Positions 49,792 to 53,417 of a DNA stretch of 53,417 nt are shown here, piece by piece. The notes below the pieces were generated by a model. The model did not search any database. It worked only from the letters and a program-made list of their open reading frames with translations, and had not been told where the DNA came from. The DNA is from Verrucomicrobia bacterium UBA1200 (lineage in GTDB: Bacteria; Verrucomicrobiota; Kiritimatiellia; RFP12; UBA1067). The first letter of the stretch is position 1; the number at the start of each line of letters is the position of its first letter. A program made the position numbers and the translations under genes. The DNA is taken from positions 1 through 53,417 of the forward strand of contig DBXY01000052.1 of assembly GCA_002309765.1 (NCBI GenBank), given 5' to 3'.

Positions 49792-52700
49792 ATGAACGGA
49801 AGAACGTTGAGCATGGCTTTTGCCTTGACACTTGGGATTCAGGGCATGGTTTTTGCGGCAGACCCGTATGTGCAGGCCAACGGCAATCAGGCAATCAACA
49901 GCGGGTTCTTTGTCACCCCAAAGACCAAAATCGTGGTGGATTTTGCGTTCGATAACAATGACCCCACCCAACAACGGGTGTTCGGCGCGGATGATAATGC
50001 CCAGCTTTGCTGCGGGTTCTACATTAACGGATCCACAAAATACGCTTGGGCAATGCAGGATTCCAGCGGCAACTGGACTTCCACCGACATTTCGGTAACC
50101 ACCGACCGGCGCACCTTTATTTTGGACAGCGCCAACAACCGGGCGCAACTGCTGACCGACGAAGTCACCTCCTACGACGTAACCATCAGCACCACCCGCA
50201 CCATGAACGGGGCGATGCCGTTGATGATTTTCGCCAAAAGCACCAACTCCGCCGGTACCACCTTCACCAATCAGGCCAAGATGAAGCTTTACTCGCTGGC
50301 GATTTATGACGACGGGGAACTAAAACGCAATTTCGTTCCCTGCAAATACGGCTCCGTCGGCGCATTATACGACACCGTAGGGAAACGTGTCTACACCTCG
50401 ATTACCGGCACCGATCTCGTCATCGGCGGCGACGGCTACACCGTGATCCCGGAATCGTCCACCAGCACCTGGGCGGGCGGAAGCGGTTCATTTACGGACG
50501 GGTCGAAATGGACAAACAACCAGGCTCCCGAAGATGGCGCGTCAGTGACTTTTGACGGTGCCGGAGGAACGGTGAACATTCCTGCTGAAAACATGTCCGT
50601 TAATGACCTGACTTTCGCATCCACCGCCGGCGCGTTTACCCTCTCAGGTTACGGTTTGACCTTGAATGGCACCATTAACAACCAAAGTTCCGCCGCGCAG
50701 AACATCGCGGTTCCTTTAACCGTCAGCTATTCTCTGGCTCCGGCGGTAGGCGGCGGGCTATCTTTATCCAGCGTAACCGCTATGGGTTCCTTCGCCCCGC
50801 AAGGCAACGGTTCTGCCGTAACCCTTAACGGTGAGAACGTATTCAGCGGGGCGTTGGTGCTTCAAAACAATCCGCTCATAGTTTCCCCGCGTGTTTACAC
50901 CTATTCCGGATGGAGCAAGGATGCTTCCGGCAACGCCGATGACAATGTGCAGGTCACCTATCTAATGACCAGTACCGGAACCAGCACCTTCTCCGGTCTG
51001 GTGGACTACACCGGCGGCCAGCGCGGCGACGTAATCATTCTGGAAGGCGGCTATGTCTTTACCGGTAACATCCAGCCGAACGGCAACGACGGTTACCTCG
51101 TGGTGCGCGGCGACGTCACCGCCGGCAGCATGGTGTGGGACAACAACCGCGGCTGGAACTCACGGCTCATTATTGAAAATGGCGGCAATCTGGTGTGCAA
51201 CGGCGATTTTTCCCAAACCGGCGGCAACGGCATCCACACTTATGTTGACGGCACGTTTACCGTCAACGGCACCATGACCCTCTCCGCCACCGGATGCACC
51301 GTCAGCTCCAATGGCGGATCCGACGGCGTTTTAAATGTCAACAAACTGGTTGCCAGCACCCTTTCCAAGGGTATCGAAACCCCGATGGTGAACATCGGAA
51401 ACGGCGGCATGGTCTGTACCGACACCCAGATCGGCCCGACCACGCTGGGCGCCATGAACACCAGCGGCTTCACCATCACCGGCACACCGAACTTCACCGG
51501 GGCCACCACCGTCAAGGCGGCGACCCCAGACGGCAATGCCGCCGACATCGTGATTAGCGGCACTCCCAGCGGTACCGCCGCAATCGCCAAAACCGGGGCT
51601 GGGAAACTGTTGATCGCAAGTCCCGCGCCGGAGACCTACACCGGAACCATAACCGTGTCGGACGGCACTTTGGGGTACACTTTTGACGGTATTGTCGGGG
51701 CCACCGTGGCCATCAATGAGGGCGGTGCGCTGTTCATTCCGGTGGACACAACCGTCACCTACCCCGCATTATCCATCGCGGCGGGCGGCAAGATAATCTT
51801 CGCGGCCACCCCGACCGGGTTAGGCACTCTGGTTGCGGAAAACACCGCATTCGTACCCGGTACCACTATCCAGATCAATACCGACACCCCGCCGCTTAAA
51901 GGCACCAAGGCGGTACTGATTTCCGGTGCCAATCTGGCTGACACTTCGGCGTTTTCGCTGGTCACCAGCAGCAACATGAGCGGAACGCTTGCCGTGGAAG
52001 ACGGCGATCTCGTCTTGAACGTTACGAGTTCGGGTTCAACGGTCAACGATCTGGTTTGGGGTGCGACAATCTCACCCAGCGATTGGGATCTTACCACCGA
52101 CAACTGGCTAAACAACGGTTCGCCGGCGATTTTCGCCAGTTACGACAATGCAATCTTCAACGGTACGGACACGGCCAAAGAAATCAACGTGACGGAAAAC
52201 ATTTATGCCGGCGATGTGACCTTCCAAGCCGACAACGCCACTTACACCCTCACCGGCGAAAAGTTACTGGGGTCCAACCCTATCACCATCAAGGGCGGGA
52301 CCACTCTGGTCATTGACGGCAAGGGACTGGACGCCCAGCCACTCAATATCGAAAACGGTATCGTTCGGATGGGCACCAACGTAGTGGCCAGCGGTAACGC
52401 GCTCGGCGCGTTAAGCGCCCCGATCACGATCGGAGAAAACGGCACATTCGATTTGTATGTGGCCGACTCCGAACAAGGCCATTACATGAACACCCATAAT
52501 AAGAAATTCATCATCAGCGGACACGGTTTCGACGGGCAGGGCGCGATCTGTAACAGTGGCCCGGCCCCTGACACCAAGCCGCGCGTCCACACGATCGAAT
52601 TGACCGCAGATTCGACCATCAAGGCGCAAAAGCGCTGGGATCTGCGAACCTCCACCGAAGGAATCAACCAAGGGCGCACAAAACTGTACGGTCCGACCAA

Positions 52701-53417
52701 CGTTACCCTCACGGTCGCCGGCGGCAACGAATTCTGCGCCATCAACACCGATGTGGATTTGGGCAAGGTATTCATCACCGACAACACCACTTGGTCCATT
52801 GAATCGGACAGCAAGGAAACCCTGTACGAAGGATTGGAAATCGGCAACGGATTCTTCCGGCCCTGGAACCACTCGCTAAACCCGATTACCGCGACCATCA
52901 CCGCCTCAGACGCCAACTCCCGTATCGGCAGCGGCAGCGGCACGGTACGGTTTGAGGGGCCGATTAATATCGTCGGGGATGCGACACTCTCCTTCTCCGG
53001 CGGGGCCACCTCCACCTACGCCAGCGAGATCTCCGGTCCCGGTAAGGCGGAAGTCACCGGCGGTACGCAAATCTTCGCGAATCTGGTCACCGCGCCGTTC
53101 AATGTGAAGGGCGGCTACGGAATCTTCGACAATAACATCCCCGGCGGCGCGGGATCGAAATCGCCCACCGTCACCGGCAGTTATCTGGCCTTCACCCCTT
53201 CAACCAGCGAAATCTACAAAGGGTACAATATCACCACCGACGGAGGTTCGTTTATGCCGGCCCGTACCGGTACCGCCACCACCGAGGTTACCATTGAGGA
53301 TTCCACCATCACCGGGACAATCTCCATGGGACACCCGGGACAAAAGGGGTTTGCCAAGTTTGGAAACGGCGTGACCGCCAATCTTTCCAACATCTATATC
53401 GGCGATAACGGCAGGCC
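49792..53417 (+). CDS. Giant secreted repeat protein, C-terminus beyond window
   Basis: ATG 49792 with AGGAG 7 nt upstream opens a frame that stays open to the window end (more than 1208 codons). A signal peptide (MNGRTLSMAFALTLGIQGMVFAA) is followed by a LamG-like domain (about 25-220). This ends in the signature KLYSLAIYDDGELKRNFVPC then GALYDTVGKRVY, shared with the 3527-aa protein. After a WAGGSGSFTDGSKW start, autotransporter-associated beta-strand repeats run on, each with a G..TV...A.F..GG pattern typical of a beta-helix. No enzyme domain is visible in this part. It is a third giant surface protein of the same class; anchoring cannot be judged because the end is missing. Confidence 0.85.
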   Translation, partial: MNGRTLSMAFALTLGIQGMVFAADPYVQANGNQAINSGFFVTPKTKIVVDFAFDNNDPTQQRVFGADDNAQLCCGFYINGSTKYAWAMQDSSGNWTSTDISVTTDRRTFILDSANNRAQLLTDEVTSYDVTISTTRTMNGAMPLMIFAKSTNSAGTTFTNQAKMKLYSLAIYDDGELKRNFVPCKYGSVGALYDTVGKRVYTSITGTDLVIGGDGYTVIPESSTSTWAGGSGSFTDGSKWTNNQAPEDGASVTFDGAGGTVNIPAENMSVNDLTFASTAGAFTLSGYGLTLNGTINNQSSAAQNIAVPLTVSYSLAPAVGGGLSLSSVTAMGSFAPQGNGSAVTLNGENVFSGALVLQNNPLIVSPRVYTYSGWSKDASGNADDNVQVTYLMTSTGTSTFSGLVDYTGGQRGDVIILEGGYVFTGNIQPNGNDGYLVVRGDVTAGSMVWDNNRGWNSRLIIENGGNLVCNGDFSQTGGNGIHTYVDGTFTVNGTMTLSATGCTVSSNGGSDGVLNVNKLVASTLSKGIETPMVNIGNGGMVCTDTQIGPTTLGAMNTSGFTITGTPNFTGATTVKAATPDGNAADIVISGTPSGTAAIAKTGAGKLLIASPAPETYTGTITVSDGTLGYTFDGIVGATVAINEGGALFIPVDTTVTYPALSIAAGGKIIFAATPTGLGTLVAENTAFVPGTTIQINTDTPPLKGTKAVLISGANLADTSAFSLVTSSNMSGTLAVEDGDLVLNVTSSGSTVNDLVWGATISPSDWDLTTDNWLNNGSPAIFASYDNAIFNGTDTAKEINVTENIYAGDVTFQADNATYTLTGEKLLGSNPITIKGGTTLVIDGKGLDAQPLNIENGIVRMGTNVVASGNALGALSAPITIGENGTFDLYVADSEQGHYMNTHNKKFIISGHGFDGQGAICNSGPAPDTKPRVHTIELTADSTIKAQKRWDLRTSTEGINQGRTKLYGPTNVTLTVAGGNEFCAINTDVDLGKVFITDNTTWSIESDSKETLYEGLEIGNGFFRPWNHSLNPITATITASDANSRIGSGSGTVRFEGPINIVGDATLSFSGGATSTYASEISGPGKAEVTGGTQIFANLVTAPFNVKGGYGIFDNNIPGGAGSKSPTVTGSYLAFTPSTSEIYKGYNITTDGGSFMPARTGTATTEVTIEDSTITGTISMGHPGQKGFAKFGNGVTANLSNIYIGDNGR

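Overview
The window looks like chromosome from a Gram-negative bacterium of the PVC superphylum, most likely a gut or rumen Kiritimatiellota/Lentisphaerota-type lineage. This is an inference from gene content, with no phylogeny run. Support comes from KdsD (lipopolysaccharide Kdo synthesis), an ExbB-ExbD-TonB set, secreted and lipoprotein glycoside hydrolases (GH78, GH105-DUF4861, GH43), SGNH esterases, PEGA repeats, and giant surface proteins built from LamG-like, PA14-like, CotH and autotransporter-type beta-strand repeats. DNA is GC-rich throughout except for the less GC-rich block around 41.4-43.0 kb.

Layout. 1-186: end of a Gly/Arg-rich repeat protein with its terminator. 298-4945 (minus): chagasin-like secreted protein, PEGA protein, hrpB. 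5239-8145 (plus): lipoprotein alpha-L-rhamnosidase. 8181-12566 (minus): one operon in the order small lipoprotein, purN, unknown membrane protein, kdsD, exbB, exbD, tonB, with a good promoter and an attenuator-like leader. 12752-23335 (minus) and 23526-27955 (plus): two divergent giant secreted proteins sharing a promoter region. The first, 3527 aa, carries an active and a dead SGNH hydrolase module; the second, 1475 aa, is a CotH-kinase protein whose lamin-tail domain is split by an inserted LamG domain. 27994-30404 (minus): ECF sigma factor, anti-sigma-like membrane protein and an unknown membrane-anchored protein. 30589-34377 (minus): GDPD, GH105-DUF4861 and fabG. 34558-40325 (plus): metY, ktrA-like, sugar MFS transporter, terminator, ettA and hisJ. 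40314-42921 (minus): AAA ATPase, small VEGEKTE protein and HAD lipoprotein, where the first two form a candidate defence pair. 43087-45882 (minus): queA, SGNH esterase and GH43. 46047-46399: tmRNA (ssrA) with tag (A)ANDNFALAA. 46400-49589 (plus): a small accessory block next to ssrA with an N-terminally truncated AlbA/AAA_4-type regulator and a Fic protein, both with in-frame short tandem repeats before a C-terminal winged helix. 49792 to the end: a third giant surface protein, open at the right edge.

How it fits together. Core metabolism and translation genes (purN, kdsD, metY, hisJ, queA, ettA, ssrA) are interleaved with a plant-polysaccharide lifestyle: rhamnosidase, unsaturated rhamnogalacturonyl hydrolase, GH43, esterases, sugar transporter and TonB energiser. 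Large adhesive or enzymatic cell-surface proteins accompany these. No tRNA, rRNA, CRISPR array, integrase or intact insertion sequence was recognised. The most original signals are the duplicated SGNH module with one inactivated copy, the LamG-in-LTD domain nesting, the ATPase/VEGEKTE pair, the self-contained sigma operon, and the 21-bp in-frame repeat array in the truncated regulator beside ssrA.
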